A stretch of DNA of 64,000 nt from an uncultured Bacteroidales bacterium (GTDB lineage Bacteria > Bacteroidota > Bacteroidia > Bacteroidales > Porphyromonadaceae). The stretch's first letter is position 1. Each line of letters starts with the position of its first letter. The position numbers were made by a program, and so were the translations under genes. This document shows positions 8,695-18,958 of the stretch, one piece after another. Location of the stretch: NCBI GenBank assembly GCA_947290775.1, contig CAMYPM010000004.1, forward strand, positions 30,143 to 94,142, written 5' to 3'. The notes under the pieces are model-generated. The model made no database searches. It had not been told where the DNA came from and worked only from the letters and a program-made list of their open reading frames with translations.

Positions 8695-9207
8695 TTATTC
8701 CGCCTTTTGCTCTTCAGCAGGTGCCTCAGCCTGAGTTTCTGCTACCGGAGTAGTAGCTTCCTCCTGCTTCTTAGCTCCACCGCGAGAGCGTCGCGTACGG
8801 CGTGTTGCCTTCTTTTGTGTAGATGCATTAGCATCCTTGAGCATATTTTCGTTGAAGTCAACAAGCTCAATAATACACATTTCAGCATTATCACCTAAGC
8901 GATAGCCGGTACGCAAAATACGCGTATAACCTCCGGGGCGATTGGCTACTTTCTCACTTACAGGTCCATAAAGTTCCTTTACAGCCTCTTTATTACCTAA
9001 ATAAGAGAAAACGATACGCCTTGAATGAGTTGTATCATCTTTAGAACGAGTGATGATCGGCTCTACATATACGCGCAAAGCCTTTGCCTTAGCCAAAGTC
9101 GTTGAAATACGCTTATGCAGAATCAACGAAGCAGCCATATTACTCAGCATAGCATCGCGGTGAGCCTTGTTGCGTCCTAAATGGTTGAATTTTTTATTAT
9201 GTCGCAT
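8695..9207 (-). CDS. rplQ: 50S ribosomal protein L17
   Basis: L17 is a late-assembling large-subunit protein near the exit tunnel. The N-terminus [20 protein letters not shown] is a clear match. At 170 residues it is longer than the usual 115-130. The extra 45 or so residues form a C-terminal tail that is first Arg/Lys-rich ([13 protein letters not shown]) and then Ala/Glu-rich, as seen in other Bacteroidota. It is the last gene of the cluster, 8 bp after rpoA, and is followed by a strong terminator. Confidence 0.97.
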   Translation of the reverse strand: MRHNKKFNHLGRNKAHRDAMLSNMAASLILHKRISTTLAKAKALRVYVEPIITRSKDDTTHSRRIVFSYLGNKEAVKELYGPVSEKVANRPGGYTRILRTGYRLGDNAEMCIIELVDFNENMLKDANASTQKKATRRTRRSRGGAKKQEEATTPVAETQAEAPAEEQKAE

Positions 9208-9215
9208 GAGTAGAT

Positions 9216-10214
9216 TTAGTCGTTATCTAAGTTATACTTACTGAGATCCATACCAAATTCCAAACCTAATGATTCAAGGAATTCAGTTAGTTCCTCCAGT
9301 GTCTTTTTCCCGAAATTACGGAATTTAAGCAGTTCGCTCTTATCGTACTTCAAAAGGTCGCCTAATGTGTACACATTACCACCGATCAAGCAATTGCGTG
9401 CTCTTACCGTGAGGTCGCAGTCACTAATTTCGCCCTTGAGGAGCTGACGAATACGAAGCGTTTCCGCATCTACTTCCTCTTCCTCATCAGACTGGAATTT
9501 GCGCACTACTAGACTTTCATCGCTTGCAAAAAGGCTGAAGTGATCAATTAAAATCGCTGCTGCCTGCTGCATAGCTACCTTAGGATCTATCGTACCATCC
9601 GATTCAACTTCCATAATAAGCTTCTCGTAGTCGGTCTTCTGCTCTACACGGAAGTTTTCCGTACGGAACATAACCTTACGAATAGGCGTATAAATAGAGT
9701 CAATAGGGATAGTATTCAAGGCATCCTCCGGAGTTTTATTGTCCTCCGCAGGGTGATAGCCGCGTCCCTTGTTTATTACAAGATCGATATTGAATGCGGC
9801 ATTTTTACCCAAATGACAAATCTCTAATTCAGGATTGACCACCTGAAAAGAGGATAACTTATCATTAAGGTCACCTGCCTTAAACACTTCACGACCTGAA
9901 ACAGAGAGGGAAATTTCCTCCGTAACAGCATTTTCAACAATCGGCATGAGTCTAACTTGCTTCAAGTTGAGGATAATATTAGTTACATCCTCAAGCACGC
10001 CGGGAATCGTAGCAAACTCATGATCAACCCCTTCTACACGAATGGAAGCAAGCGCATACCCTTCTATCGAAGAGAGCAAAATACGGCGTAAGGCATTGCC
10101 AATTGTAATGCCGTATCCCGGCTCTAAGGGACTCAACTCAAAGCGCGCCGTACGCTTGGTTGCACCCTCCAACATAATTAGTTTTTCGGGTTTCTGGAAT
10201 GCTAATATCGCCAT
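9216..10214 (-). CDS. rpoA: RNA polymerase alpha subunit
   Basis: RpoA nucleates assembly of core RNA polymerase. The 332-residue protein has the N-terminal dimerisation domain (about 1-235) with [19 protein letters not shown], a flexible acidic linker, and the C-terminal domain (about 255-325) with [19 protein letters not shown], which contacts UP elements and activators. Position between rpsD (19 bp upstream) and rplQ is the standard alpha-operon order, so its expression is coupled to ribosomal proteins. Confidence 0.98.
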   Translation of the reverse strand: MAILAFQKPEKLIMLEGATKRTARFELSPLEPGYGITIGNALRRILLSSIEGYALASIRVEGVDHEFATIPGVLEDVTNIILNLKQVRLMPIVENAVTEEISLSVSGREVFKAGDLNDKLSSFQVVNPELEICHLGKNAAFNIDLVINKGRGYHPAEDNKTPEDALNTIPIDSIYTPIRKVMFRTENFRVEQKTDYEKLIMEVESDGTIDPKVAMQQAAAILIDHFSLFASDESLVVRKFQSDEEEEVDAETLRIRQLLKGEISDCDLTVRARNCLIGGNVYTLGDLLKYDKSELLKFRNFGKKTLEELTEFLESLGLEFGMDLSKYNLDND

Positions 10215-10233
10215 TGTTACTGCTCCTATAGGG

Positions 10234-10839
10234 TTACTTTGAATACAATTCTACGATCAGTTGTTCCTTGATGTTTTCAGGAATTTCCTCCCTCTGAGGT
10301 ACATTGAGGAACTTTCCACTCATTGAAGGCGCATCCCATGCAAGCCATGAGTACTTAGCATGATTGAATCCAGCTAGTGAAGCCTGAATAACCTCCATAC
10401 TCTTATCCTTTGTGCGGACAGCAACAATCTGACCGGGACGAAGCGTATAGGAGGGTATATCTACTACATTGCCATCAACTAAAATATGACGATGTGACAC
10501 CAACTGACGAGCAGCCGCACGAGAGCGGGCTAAACCCAGTCGATATACAACATTATCTAAACGCGATTCAAGGAGCTGCAATAGCACTTCGCCCGTTACT
10601 CCCTTTGAGCGCTGAGCACTCTTAAAGAGATTACGGAACTGACGCTCCAATACACCATACGTATATTTAGCCTTCTGCTTCTCTCCTAACTGAAGGCTAT
10701 ATTCACTTTGTTTACGACGGCGTCCATTGCCGTGCTCGCCGGGTGCATAATTTTTCTTACTAAGCACCTTGTCCGGACCAAATATAGGTTCACCGAACCG
10801 ACGCGATATCTTTGATTTAGGACCTTTATATCTTGCCAT
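10234..10839 (-). CDS. rpsD: 30S ribosomal protein S4
   Basis: S4 is a primary 16S rRNA binder that nucleates assembly of the small-subunit body. The 201-residue protein starts [18 protein letters not shown] and contains an S4 RNA-binding domain at about 90-155 ([28 protein letters not shown]). In many bacteria S4 represses its own operon by binding an mRNA leader. Here the gene is preceded by a 288-bp gap containing a hairpin, which fits an S4-responsive leader. It has no zinc-binding CxxC motif. Confidence 0.98.
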   Translation of the reverse strand: MARYKGPKSKISRRFGEPIFGPDKVLSKKNYAPGEHGNGRRRKQSEYSLQLGEKQKAKYTYGVLERQFRNLFKSAQRSKGVTGEVLLQLLESRLDNVVYRLGLARSRAAARQLVSHRHILVDGNVVDIPSYTLRPGQIVAVRTKDKSMEVIQASLAGFNHAKYSWLAWDAPSMSGKFLNVPQREEIPENIKEQLIVELYSK

Positions 10840-11127
10840 GTTTATTTACTCTTATTTTTCTTGTACCGTATAATTCTCTTAATTGCGACCACCAGTCGTA
10901 TTTACACCTTAGATCAGCAGTTGAATGCTCCCTTAACCTCATTCATCTATTGGGCAGCCGCAGATCTGATCATTAAGAGAGGGAAAAAAGGCGATCAGAT
11001 CAACCCGTTAGAAGGGGAGCTATTGATATCCGCTTAGAAGCTAAAGCAATAGGCTGATAGCAAACTTATTCAGAGTTGTCTACACTACAAGCAATACACT
11101 ATTTCTTACACATGGATTGCAAATGAA
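10840..11127 (-). promoter_or_regulatory. 288-bp rpsK-rpsD spacer, candidate S4 leader RNA
   Basis: This is one of only two long gaps in the otherwise compact ribosomal cluster, and I find no convincing ORF in it. On the minus strand a 9-bp perfect stem GATCTGATC/GATCAGATC (11001-10993 with 10971-10963) encloses a pyrimidine-rich 21-nt loop, about 125 nt before the rpsD start. Structured S4-binding leaders are known from several phyla, and I recall candidate S4 leaders proposed for Bacteroidia. Assignment here rests on position and the stem only. Confidence 0.5.
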
Positions 11128-11514
11128 TCACACTTTACGTCTCTTTGGGGGACGACACCCATTGTGAGGTAACGGAGTTACGTCTACAATCTCGGTAACC
11201 TGCAAACCACTTGCGTCTAAGGTACGAATAGCAGACTCACGGCCATTGCCCGGTCCTTTGACAAAGACCTTTACTTTGCGCATACCCAAATCATATGCTA
11301 CTTTAGCACAATCTTGGACAGCCATCTGAGCCGCATAGGGAGTATTCTTTTTTGAGCTTCTAAAGCCCATCTTACCTGCACTCGACCAACTGATCACTTG
11401 ACCATCAGTGTTGGTGAGGGCAACAATAATGTTGTTAAAAGAAGAGTGAATATGAGCCTCTCCTTGCGCATCAACGCGCACAACCCGTTTCTTTACTGTA
11501 GCCTTCTTAGCCAT
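11128..11514 (-). CDS. rpsK: 30S ribosomal protein S11
   Basis: S11 sits on the platform of the small subunit and helps form the mRNA path near the E site. The 128-residue protein shows the conserved segments [54 protein letters not shown] and the C-terminal [18 protein letters not shown]. It follows rpsM by 9 bp. The next gene downstream, rpsD, is separated by an unusually long 288-bp gap. Confidence 0.98.
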   Translation of the reverse strand: MAKKATVKKRVVRVDAQGEAHIHSSFNNIIVALTNTDGQVISWSSAGKMGFRSSKKNTPYAAQMAVQDCAKVAYDLGMRKVKVFVKGPGNGRESAIRTLDASGLQVTEIVDVTPLPHNGCRPPKRRKV

Positions 11515-11523
11515 AAAAAAATA

Positions 11524-11904
11524 TTACTTAGTAGCTTTCTTCTTATTAGCAACCGTCTTCTTCTTTCCCTTACGCGTACGTGCATTGTTCTTTGTACTCT
11601 GACCACGAACGGGTAAGCCGGCACGGTGGCGAATGCCGCGATAACAGCCTATATCCATCAATCGCTTGATGTTGAGCTGAGTTTCGCTACGTAAATCGCC
11701 TTCCACATGATATTCGGCACTAATGATCTCACGGATCTTAGAGGCTTCTTCATCGGTCCAGTCCGTTACCTTAGCCATTGGGTCTACGCCCGCTTTCGCT
11801 AATATGGTAGCGGCACTGCTGCGGCCTATTCCGTAAATATAGGTCAAGGCAATTTCTCCTCTCTTGTTTTGGGGCAAGTCAACGCCCACAATTCTTACAG
11901 CCAT
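11524..11904 (-). CDS. rpsM: 30S ribosomal protein S13
   Basis: S13 lies in the head of the small subunit and forms inter-subunit bridges and P-site tRNA contacts. The 126-residue protein begins [20 protein letters not shown], has the helix-two-turn-helix [19 protein letters not shown] and the [20 protein letters not shown] signature. It ends in a Lys-rich tail that reaches tRNA in known structures. The order rpmJ-rpsM-rpsK is conserved in bacteria. Confidence 0.98.
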   Translation of the reverse strand: MAVRIVGVDLPQNKRGEIALTYIYGIGRSSAATILAKAGVDPMAKVTDWTDEEASKIREIISAEYHVEGDLRSETQLNIKRLMDIGCYRGIRHRAGLPVRGQSTKNNARTRKGKKKTVANKKKATK

Positions 11905-11941
11905 ACTCTATACTTAGTTATACTTTTAAACTGTTCAAGCA

Positions 11942-12058
11942 TCATCCCTGACGCTGCTTAAACTTAGGATTCTTCTTATTAATAATGTACAGACGTCCCT
12001 TGCGTCGTACCAACTGGCAATCAGCTGAACGCTTCTTAACCGATGTTCTTACTTTCAT
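11942..12058 (-). CDS. rpmJ: 50S ribosomal protein L36
   Basis: L36 is the smallest large-subunit protein. The 38-codon frame on the minus strand starts [20 protein letters not shown] and ends NPKFKQRQG. Only one cysteine remains (SADC), so this is the zinc-free C-minus form, since the usual Cys/His ligand set is incomplete (KQRQG in place of KQRQG preceded by HK). It lies between infA and rpsM in the expected position, 20 bp after infA. Confidence 0.96.
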   Translation of the reverse strand: MKVRTSVKKRSADCQLVRRKGRLYIINKKNPKFKQRQG

Positions 12059-12078
12059 ATTCGCTTATTTCTTTTGTG

Positions 12079-12306
12079 CTATTGTTCGCTTTTATATCGA
12101 TAAGTAATACGTCCCTTTGTAAGGTCGTAAGGGCTCATCTCAACTTTTACTTTATCTCCCGGTAAGATACGTATGTAGTGCAGACGCATCTTTCCGGATA
12201 TGTGAGCAGTAATCACATGTCCATTCTGTAGCTCTACCTTGAACATAGCATTCGATAGAGCTTCCAAAATGATTCCATCCTGCTCTATAGCAGACTGTTT
12301 TGCCAT
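12079..12306 (-). CDS. infA: Translation initiation factor IF-1
   Basis: IF-1 blocks the A site of the 30S subunit during initiation. The 75-residue OB-fold protein starts [19 protein letters not shown] and contains [40 protein letters not shown] and GRITYR, all standard. The initiator ATG overlaps the map stop codon by one base (TAATG), which suggests translational coupling between map and infA. Confidence 0.98.
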   Translation of the reverse strand: MAKQSAIEQDGIILEALSNAMFKVELQNGHVITAHISGKMRLHYIRILPGDKVKVEMSPYDLTKGRITYRYKSEQ

Positions 12307-13094
12307 TAAAATTTTTTCTCCTTTACTACTTCCTTTATATAATCGAATGAAGACAAAATACGTGTTTCACCATTGATGAAGCCGATGCAATGCTCAAAGT
12401 GGGCAGCCGGCTTACCATCCTTGGTGCGTACAGTCCATCCATCCTCCCGATCAAAGATCACATTTTTACTCCCCATATTGACCATAGGTTCAATACAGAT
12501 ACACATTCCATTGCGAAGCATCGCTCCAACTCCTTTGCGTCCGTAATTCGGCACGCCAGGCTCTTCGTGCATGTCACGTCCTATGCCATGCCCTTCCAGC
12601 TCACGTACTATTGAGTAACCACGTCGCTCACAATACTCTTGAACTGCATGAGACACATGCCCCACACGATTGCCTATTACAGCAGCTTTAATACCCTCAT
12701 AAAGGGACTCAAGTGTCGTTTCAAGGAGCTTTCGCTTTTCAGAGGAAATTTCACCTACAGCAAACGTGTATGCTGAGTCTCCGGTAAAACCATTCAACTT
12801 GGTGCCACAGTCCACCGATACGATATCACCTTCCTCTAAATAGCGATCAGCTTTAGGAATACCGTGTACAATTTCGTCATTAATCGAAATACACAAAGAA
12901 GCAGGGAATCCACCATAACCCAAAAAGGCAGGATATGCCCCGTTATCCATGATAAAATCATGCGCTACTTTATCTAATGATAATGTAGATACACCGGGGG
13001 CGATGTGTTTAGCCACTTCAGCAAGTGTTTTACCCACCAACTGATTAGCTGCATACATCAGCTCCATTTCTTCATCGGTTTTAAGTGTGATCAT
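12306..13094 (-). CDS. map: Methionine aminopeptidase, type I
   Basis: The enzyme removes the N-terminal methionine from nascent proteins at the ribosome. The 262-residue sequence has the pita-bread fold and all five metal ligands of the family: Asp95 and Asp106 (SVDCG, GFTGDSA), His169 (LEGHGIG), Glu202 (CIEPM) and Glu234 (HFEH). Its place between secY and infA, in the slot often shared with adk, is typical; adk is absent here. It overlaps infA by one base. Confidence 0.97.
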   Translation of the reverse strand: MITLKTDEEMELMYAANQLVGKTLAEVAKHIAPGVSTLSLDKVAHDFIMDNGAYPAFLGYGGFPASLCISINDEIVHGIPKADRYLEEGDIVSVDCGTKLNGFTGDSAYTFAVGEISSEKRKLLETTLESLYEGIKAAVIGNRVGHVSHAVQEYCERRGYSIVRELEGHGIGRDMHEEPGVPNYGRKGVGAMLRNGMCICIEPMVNMGSKNVIFDREDGWTVRTKDGKPAAHFEHCIGFINGETRILSSFDYIKEVVKEKKF

Positions 13095-13122
13095 CTTACA
13101 GGTATAAATTCAGTTATACAGA

Positions 13123-14463
13123 TCAATAAGCACTCATCGAGCCAGTTCTACCCTTGATACGTCCACTCTTAAGCAAACCATCATAATGGCGCATTAATAA
13201 GTGACTCTCAATCTGCTGAAGAGTATCCAATACCACTCCTACTAAGATAAGCAATGACGTACCCCCAAAGAACTGGGCAAAAGCGCCACTAATACCCAAC
13301 ACCTGGGCAAAAGCCGGCATAATTGCTACCAGTGCAAGGAATATAGCTCCCGGCAAGGTAATACGGTCCATAATAGTATCTAAGTAGTCACGTGTGGGTT
13401 TACCCGGTTTAATCCCCGGGATAAAGCCATTGTTACGCTTTAAGTCCTCAGCCATCTGTGTAGGATTGATCGTAATAGCTGTGTAGAAGTAAGTAAATAA
13501 GATAATCAGGACAGCGAAGATGATATTATACCACCAACCGGTTGTATCTGTCAATGCCATCATCACTCTACCTTGCTGACCTCCATTAAACATTCCTATT
13601 ATAGAAACAGGAATAAACATAATAGCCTGAGCAAAGATGATAGGCATCACATTAGCAGCATTCACCTTAAGCGGTATGTACTGCCGTGCACCTCCAAACT
13701 GTTTGTTACCGATTACTCGCTTTGCATATTGCACGGGTACGCGACGCGTTCCCTGTACCAATAGGATAGCTCCTGCTGATACAAAGAGCAAGAATACGAT
13801 CTCAGCCAAGAAAGCAACCAGACCTCCGGCCGAACTAGACACGCGCAAAGTAAACTCAGCAACAAGCGCATGCGGTAAGCGTGCAATGATACCAATCAAG
13901 ATGATGAAGGAGATACCATTTCCAATACCTTTGTCTGTTATGCGCTCTCCTAACCACAAGACAAACATACTGCCTGCAGCTAGTAGGATTGTTGCATATA
14001 AACTGAACCAAAAGCCACCGGGAAATACTCCTCCAGCCTGTCTAAGCTGTACAGAGAGGTTCATAAGGTAAGCAGGTGCCTGAAGAAGTAAAATTAATAC
14101 AGTTAGATAGCGAGTCCACTGATTAATCTTGCGTCTACCGCTTTCTCCTTCACGCTGCATCTTTTGCATAGAAGGAATAATAATCGCTGCAAGTTGCATA
14201 ACGATAGATGCAGAAATGTAGGGCATTATTCCCAATGCAAAGATAGAAGCATTGGCAAAAGCACCCCCGGAGAACATATCCAAAAGGGCTAATAACCCTT
14301 CACTAGCCTGACTTTGCAGACTAGTCAAGTCATGTGGATTAATACCGGGGATAACCACAAAAGAACCTAAGCGGTAAATAACCACGTAGGCTATGGTGAT
14401 GAGGATCTTGTGTCTAAGATCCTCTATCTTCCATATATTCTTTACTGTTTCAACGAACCTCAT
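13123..14463 (-). CDS. secY: Protein translocase subunit SecY
   Basis: SecY is the central pore of the Sec translocon in the inner membrane. The 446-residue protein has ten hydrophobic helices, the plug region after TM1 (VVIPGINPHDL), LDMFSGGAFANASIFALGIMP in the second helix region, and the cytoplasmic ribosome/SecA-binding loop with GARQYIPLKVN and KPGKPTRDYL. It lies 15 bp after rplO in the spc arrangement, which couples translocon and ribosome synthesis. Confidence 0.98.
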   Translation of the reverse strand: MRFVETVKNIWKIEDLRHKILITIAYVVIYRLGSFVVIPGINPHDLTSLQSQASEGLLALLDMFSGGAFANASIFALGIMPYISASIVMQLAAIIIPSMQKMQREGESGRRKINQWTRYLTVLILLLQAPAYLMNLSVQLRQAGGVFPGGFWFSLYATILLAAGSMFVLWLGERITDKGIGNGISFIILIGIIARLPHALVAEFTLRVSSSAGGLVAFLAEIVFLLFVSAGAILLVQGTRRVPVQYAKRVIGNKQFGGARQYIPLKVNAANVMPIIFAQAIMFIPVSIIGMFNGGQQGRVMMALTDTTGWWYNIIFAVLIILFTYFYTAITINPTQMAEDLKRNNGFIPGIKPGKPTRDYLDTIMDRITLPGAIFLALVAIMPAFAQVLGISGAFAQFFGGTSLLILVGVVLDTLQQIESHLLMRHYDGLLKSGRIKGRTGSMSAY

Positions 14464-14478
14464 AAGCTCTTAACTCTC

Positions 14479-14925
14479 TTATGCCGTCACAGCAGAACCT
14501 CCTGCTGCTTCGATTAATTCTTTTGCTTTCTTTGAGAAGGCGTCGGCCTCTACCTTAAGCGGACGCTTCAGTTCACCCATTGACAAAATCTTTATTTTAT
14601 CGTTCTTTGAGGCTAAACCTGCAGCCACGATAGTTGATTTTGTAATAGTGTCCAAATTATTCGCTTCTGCAATTGCTTCCAAGGAAGAAAGATTAATAGG
14701 ACGGTAATCCACTCTATTAATGTTCTTAAACCCGAACTTAGGAAGCCTACGCTGCAAAGGCATCTGCCCTCCTTCAAAGCCGATCTTCTTTTTATATCCC
14801 GAGCGAGATTTAGCTCCTTTATGTCCACGCGTGGAGGTGCCTCCCAAACCCGATCCGGGTCCGCGACCAATACGTTTACGCTTATGCGTAGAGCCTTCTG
14901 CCGGTTTTAGCGTTGATAAATCCAT
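14479..14925 (-). CDS. rplO: 50S ribosomal protein L15
   Basis: L15 is an early-binding organiser of 23S rRNA. The 148-residue protein starts MDLSTLKPAEGSTHKRKRIG and has the Gly/Arg-rich extension GRGPGSGLGGTSTRGHKGA that threads through rRNA, then GQMPLQRRLPKFGFKN. It lies between rpmD (26 bp upstream) and secY, the usual order. Confidence 0.98.
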   Translation of the reverse strand: MDLSTLKPAEGSTHKRKRIGRGPGSGLGGTSTRGHKGAKSRSGYKKKIGFEGGQMPLQRRLPKFGFKNINRVDYRPINLSSLEAIAEANNLDTITKSTIVAAGLASKNDKIKILSMGELKRPLKVEADAFSKKAKELIEAAGGSAVTA

Positions 14926-14951
14926 ATATCGCTTTACTCTCTAAAATCTAA

Positions 14952-15128
14952 TTAATCAACGACCTCTACGAGGTGGTGAACCTTATTCACCATTCCCCTA
15001 ATCTGAGGTGTGTCATTGTGCTCTACTACCTGACCAAGACGACGAAGTCCCAGTGCATCGAGCGTTCTCTTTTGTGTTTTAGGGCAGCGAATCCTGCTCT
15101 TAACTTGCTTTATCTTTATAGTAGCCAT
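14952..15128 (-). CDS. rpmD: 50S ribosomal protein L30
   Basis: The 58-codon frame on the minus strand starts [20 protein letters not shown] and continues with [28 protein letters not shown] and HHLVEVVD. This matches the bacterial L30 pattern of KQVxSxI followed by LGLRRL and GMV. L30 is a small peripheral large-subunit protein and is not essential in some bacteria. It sits between rpsE (22 bp upstream) and rplO. Confidence 0.97.
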   Translation of the reverse strand: MATIKIKQVKSRIRCPKTQKRTLDALGLRRLGQVVEHNDTPQIRGMVNKVHHLVEVVD

Positions 15129-15150
15129 TTGTACGTTTCTCTCGTTATGC

Positions 15151-15669
15151 TTATCCTCTAAAGACTCTCTCTACAGAGATACCTCTGCTCTTTGCAACTG
15201 ACAGTGGATCTCGCAGTTCTGCAAGTGCCTGAAAGGTTGCCTTTACCAAGTTGTGGGGATTTGAAGATCCTTGACTTTTAGCCAACACATCCGTTACTCC
15301 CGCACTCTCCAAGACTGCACGCATAGCACCTCCGGCCACTACACCGGTACCTTGGGAAGCCGGTTTAATTAATATCTTAGCCCCTGCATATGCGCCCTTC
15401 TGGTCATGAGGAATTGTTCCGTTGTGTACAACCACACGAATCAAATTCTTCTTAGCAGCTTCTGAAGCCTTAGCAATTGCTGTACTAACTTCGCCTGCCT
15501 TACCCAAACCATAGCCAACAACGCCATCCTGGTTACCCACAACAACAATCGCTGAGAAAGTCATTGTACGACCCCCTTTGGTCACTTTTGTTACTCGATT
15601 GATCGCAACCAAACGATCGGTAAGCTCTAAATCGTTGGACGAATTTACTCTATTGTATGATACTGCCAT
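15151..15669 (-). CDS. rpsE: 30S ribosomal protein S5
   Basis: S5 helps form the mRNA entry site and influences decoding fidelity. The 172-residue protein contains the N-terminal double-stranded RNA-binding-like domain ([40 protein letters not shown]) and the C-terminal domain with [18 protein letters not shown] and [16 protein letters not shown]. It follows rplR by 9 bp in the spc order. Confidence 0.98.
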   Translation of the reverse strand: MAVSYNRVNSSNDLELTDRLVAINRVTKVTKGGRTMTFSAIVVVGNQDGVVGYGLGKAGEVSTAIAKASEAAKKNLIRVVVHNGTIPHDQKGAYAGAKILIKPASQGTGVVAGGAMRAVLESAGVTDVLAKSQGSSNPHNLVKATFQALAELRDPLSVAKSRGISVERVFRG

Positions 15670-15678
15670 AGCGCTATA

Positions 15679-16029
15679 TTAAAAACTTAATCCTGCTTCT
15701 CTGGCTGCATCAGCCAACTCTTTTATTCTCCCGTGATAGAGGTATCCATTACGATCGAAGACCACCTGCTTAATGCCGGCTTCTTGAGCTACACGAGCAA
15801 TTTCTTTACCTACAAGTGCAGCCTGCTCCTTCTTCGTTCCCTTAGCATCAACCTTCAGAGATGAAGCACTGCAAAGAGTACGCTGCTCAACATCATCGAT
15901 TAGCTGCGCATAGATTTGCTTATTGCTTCTGAACACCGTAAGGCGAGGACGATCTTGTGTACCGCTAATACGGCTGCGCACATTTGCTTTGATGCGTAAA
16001 CGTCTAAACTGTTTTTGATTCATACTCAA
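15679..16029 (-). CDS. rplR: 50S ribosomal protein L18
   Basis: L18 binds 5S rRNA with L5 and L25 in the central protuberance. The 116-residue protein has the Arg/Lys-rich N-terminus ([19 protein letters not shown]), [20 protein letters not shown], and the C-terminal [20 protein letters not shown] typical of the family. It lies between rplF and rpsE. Confidence 0.98.
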   Translation of the reverse strand: MSMNQKQFRRLRIKANVRSRISGTQDRPRLTVFRSNKQIYAQLIDDVEQRTLCSASSLKVDAKGTKKEQAALVGKEIARVAQEAGIKQVVFDRNGYLYHGRIKELADAAREAGLSF

Positions 16030-16043
16030 CTCTCCTTACTGTT

Positions 16044-16598
16044 TTACTTAGCTGCAGCTGTCTTTCCACTCTTACGACGGATCTGCTCACCTTCAAACTT
16101 AATACCCTTACCCTTATATGGCTCAGGCTTGCGGAAAGAACGAATCTTAGCACACACCTGACCTAACAGTTGCTTATCAGCAGACTCTAACATGATAAGG
16201 GGGTTCTTATTACGTTCGCTCTTTGTTTCAACCTTCACGTCATTAGGGAGCATCAAAAAGATCGGGTGCGTATAACCGAGCGAAAGCTCCAAAAGCTGCC
16301 CCTTATTAGAAGCACGGAAACCGACACCCACAAGTTCTAACGTCTGCTTAAAGCCTTCACTTACTCCATGAATCATATTGTTGATCAAGGAACGATAAAG
16401 ACCATGCAAAGCACGTTGTTCACGATCATCATTTGCTCTGGTAAACTTTACTTCACCATCTTCTACTGTACAAGTGATACGATCGTCGATCTTTTGTGTC
16501 AGGGTTCCCTTCGGCCCCTTTACCGTGATCACATTATCCTTTTGGGAGATCTCTACCCCCTTAGGGAGTGAAATGGGAAGTTTTCCTATTCTGGACAT
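16044..16598 (-). CDS. rplF: 50S ribosomal protein L6
   Basis: L6 lies near the factor-binding stalk base of the large subunit. The 184-residue protein has two tandem L6 folds, with MSRIGKLPISLPKGVEI at the start, TVKGPKGTL, and the C-terminal signature KPEPYKGKGIKFEGEQIRRK. Spacing to rpsH (21 bp) and rplR (14 bp) is tight, as expected for the spc block. Confidence 0.98.
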   Translation of the reverse strand: MSRIGKLPISLPKGVEISQKDNVITVKGPKGTLTQKIDDRITCTVEDGEVKFTRANDDREQRALHGLYRSLINNMIHGVSEGFKQTLELVGVGFRASNKGQLLELSLGYTHPIFLMLPNDVKVETKSERNKNPLIMLESADKQLLGQVCAKIRSFRKPEPYKGKGIKFEGEQIRRKSGKTAAAK

Positions 16599-16619
16599 AT
16601 TTCTTTCCTCCTAAAAAGA

Positions 16620-17018
16620 TTAATATACATAACAAAGCACTTCACCTCCAACCTTCAACTCTCGCGCTTCCTTATCGGTCATTACACCACGCGATGTGGA
16701 GAGAATTGCTATACCTAATCCATTAAGTACACGGGGCATATCTTTGTAACCCACATAACGACGCAGCCCCGGACGGGATACTCGCTTTAGTGCTTTAATG
16801 GCGTTTGTTTTCTGCTGTAGGTCGTACTTCAAAGCGACCTTTATCACAGCACGGCAGTCATCGACTTGTTGGAATTGATAATTGAGAATATATCCCTTAT
16901 CATAGAGAACCTTCGTAATTTCCTGCTTGATTTTCGAGGAAGGAATCTCAACCACTCGATGCCCGGCTCTGATTGCATTGCGCAATCTAGTCAGATAATC
17001 TGCTATTGGATCTGTCAT
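16620..17018 (-). CDS. rpsH: 30S ribosomal protein S8
   Basis: S8 is a primary binder of the 16S rRNA central domain; in E. coli it also represses the spc operon. The 132-residue protein starts MTDPIADYLTRLRNAIRAGH and ends with the signature GIAILSTSRGVMTDKEAREL. A 96-bp gap separates it from rpsN upstream, longer than most spacings here. I see no strong hairpin in that gap. Confidence 0.98.
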   Translation of the reverse strand: MTDPIADYLTRLRNAIRAGHRVVEIPSSKIKQEITKVLYDKGYILNYQFQQVDDCRAVIKVALKYDLQQKTNAIKALKRVSRPGLRRYVGYKDMPRVLNGLGIAILSTSRGVMTDKEARELKVGGEVLCYVY

Positions 17019-17114
17019 TTTATACTGTCGATTTAAATTGATCCGATCATACCTACTTTGAGTATATCGGACAATATTTAACTCACAATTGCTTAAAACT
17101 CAAAGGACGCTGTA

Positions 17115-17393
17115 TTACCAACTTGCCTTCTTAACTCCGGGGATTAAACCCTTTGAGGCCATTTCCCTAAATTGGATACGGGAAATACCAAACTGGCGCA
17201 TATAGCCACGAGGACGTCCTGTCATGGAGCAACGATTATGCAAACGCACCGGAGAGGCATTACGAGGCATCTTTTGCAATTCGCGATATGCTTCTTCATC
17301 GCCTTGCTTCTTGAGTGCTTCGCGACGCTCTGCCCAGAGGGCTACCATTTTCTGGCGCTTTACTTCGCGCGCCTTCATTGATTCTTTTGCCAT
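17115..17393 (-). CDS. rpsN: 30S ribosomal protein S14 (zinc-free form)
   Basis: S14 is in the head of the small subunit. The 92-residue protein starts [20 protein letters not shown] and ends with [18 protein letters not shown] and [19 protein letters not shown]. It has no CxxC pair, so it is the zinc-independent type, though shorter than the roughly 100-residue enterobacterial form. It lies between rplE (12 bp upstream) and rpsH. Confidence 0.97.
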   Translation of the reverse strand: MAKESMKAREVKRQKMVALWAERREALKKQGDEEAYRELQKMPRNASPVRLHNRCSMTGRPRGYMRQFGISRIQFREMASKGLIPGVKKASW

Positions 17394-17405
17394 GCTCTAT
17401 ACTCC

Positions 17406-17963
17406 TTATTTTGCACTATTCTTGAAAGGAAGACCAAAGGCCTTTAATAACTCATAGCCTTCTTCATCAGTTGCGGCTGATGTTACAAAGGTAATATTCA
17501 TCCCCATAATTTTAGATATGGAATCTATATTAATTTCGGGGAAGATGATTTGCTCTTCGATTCCTAGCGTATAATTACCACGACCATCAAGCTTACTATT
17601 AATACCCTTAAAGTCACGGATACGGGGTAAAACTATGCGAATAAGACGCTCAAGGAACTCGTACATCTTATCTTCGCGCAGAGTTACCATCACACCGATG
17701 GGCATTTTTTTACGCAGCTTGAAGTTTGATATATCTTTCTTAGAATAGGTAGCTACCGCCTTTTGGCCGGTGATTGCAGTCAGCTCGTTGATGGCCACAT
17801 CAATAAGCTTCTTATCACCTGTAGCGATACCGATTCCTTGATTCACTACTATTTTGCTTAAGCGAGGCACTTGCATAATACTCTTATAGCCAAAGTGCTT
17901 CATTAGCTCGGGAACTATACGCTCGCGGTAGTCTGTTCTCAGATTAGGTTTACTATTGCTCAT
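17406..17963 (-). CDS. rplE: 50S ribosomal protein L5
   Basis: L5 binds 5S rRNA and contacts P-site tRNA. The 185-residue protein has [36 protein letters not shown] and the C-terminal [12 protein letters not shown], all conserved. I place the start at ATG 17963 (MSNSKPNL), which overlaps the rplX stop as TGATG, rather than at the GTG one codon upstream. The overlap implies translational coupling with rplX. Confidence 0.97.
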   Translation of the reverse strand: MSNSKPNLRTDYRERIVPELMKHFGYKSIMQVPRLSKIVVNQGIGIATGDKKLIDVAINELTAITGQKAVATYSKKDISNFKLRKKMPIGVMVTLREDKMYEFLERLIRIVLPRIRDFKGINSKLDGRGNYTLGIEEQIIFPEINIDSISKIMGMNITFVTSAATDEEGYELLKAFGLPFKNSAK

Positions 17964-18283
17964 CACTTAATCTCTTCTCCTGACTTTTTACTATAGCGTA
18001 CGCTTTTCCCGGATTCATTGAGACGACGTCCGATGCGTACTCCCTTACCTGTTTTAGGATCCACCACATTGAGGTTGGAAATATGGATAGGAGCCTCTTG
18101 TTCTATGATTCCCCCTTGCGGAAACTTTGCATTGGGCTTAGTATGCTTTTTACGCATGTTCAATCCCTCTACAATAGCACGCTCTTTATCCGGGATAACT
18201 CTCAGGACACGTCCTTGGCGTCCGCGACTCTCGCCGCTGTTTACCATCACCGTATCGCCTTTTTTGATATGTAACTTGCTCAT
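17963..18283 (-). CDS. rplX: 50S ribosomal protein L24
   Basis: L24 is one of two initiator proteins for large-subunit assembly. The 106-residue KOW-domain protein contains [33 protein letters not shown] and [20 protein letters not shown]. It lies 29 bp after rplN, and its stop codon overlaps the rplE start. Confidence 0.98.
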   Translation of the reverse strand: MSKLHIKKGDTVMVNSGESRGRQGRVLRVIPDKERAIVEGLNMRKKHTKPNAKFPQGGIIEQEAPIHISNLNVVDPKTGKGVRIGRRLNESGKSVRYSKKSGEEIK

Positions 18284-18312
18284 AAGTCTCTTAACTTCTT
18301 AAAAACTAATTA

Positions 18313-18678
18313 TCAGAGCACCTCAGGTGCAAGCGATACGACTTTCATATTAACGGCACGTAGCTCACGAGCTACCGGACCGAATATACGGGTTCCTTTC
18401 AAATCTCCGGATGCAGTGAGTAGCACACAAGCATTATCGCCGAAACGGATATAGGATCCATCTTGACGACGAACTGCCTTCTTAGTGCGTACGATAAGCG
18501 CTTTGCTTACTGCACCTTTCTTGATGTCACCACCGGGGATGACACTTTTGACGGAGACGACAATAACATCACCGATGCCTGCGTATCTGCGTCTTGTACC
18601 GCCGAGGACCCTGATGCACAGCACCTCTTTGGCGCCGCTGTTGTCTGCAACAGACAATCTTGATTCTTGCTGTATCAT
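18313..18678 (-). CDS. rplN: 50S ribosomal protein L14
   Basis: L14 forms an inter-subunit bridge and is the docking site of the silencing factor RsfS. The 121-residue protein starts [20 protein letters not shown] and includes [32 protein letters not shown] and [13 protein letters not shown]. It follows rpsQ by 3 bp. Confidence 0.98.
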   Translation of the reverse strand: MIQQESRLSVADNSGAKEVLCIRVLGGTRRRYAGIGDVIVVSVKSVIPGGDIKKGAVSKALIVRTKKAVRRQDGSYIRFGDNACVLLTASGDLKGTRIFGPVARELRAVNMKVVSLAPEVL

Positions 18679-18681
18679 GGT

Positions 18682-18945
18682 TTACTTGGCTCTTTCCAAT
18701 ATTTCTACTAATCTCCAGCGCTTTGTTTTGCTGGTAGGGCGGGTTTCCATAATGCGTACCTTGTCCCCTTCGTTGCACTCGTTCTTTTCGTCGTGTGCAT
18801 AGAACTTTTTGGTACTCTTTACGAATTTACCATAGATGGGATGTTTTTCCCTACGAAGTATAGACACCGTAATGGTTTTATCCATCTTATTACCGGTAAC
18901 GATACCGATACGCTCTTTTCTATGATTTCTTTGCTCTTGTTGCAC
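18682..18945 (-). CDS. rpsQ: 30S ribosomal protein S17
   Basis: S17 is a primary binder of the 5' domain of 16S rRNA. The 87-residue OB-fold protein contains [40 protein letters not shown] and [20 protein letters not shown], all family signatures. It lies between rpmC (13 bp upstream) and rplN. Confidence 0.98.
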   Translation of the reverse strand: MQQEQRNHRKERIGIVTGNKMDKTITVSILRREKHPIYGKFVKSTKKFYAHDEKNECNEGDKVRIMETRPTSKTKRWRLVEILERAK

Positions 18946-18958
18946 GGCTTATACCTCT

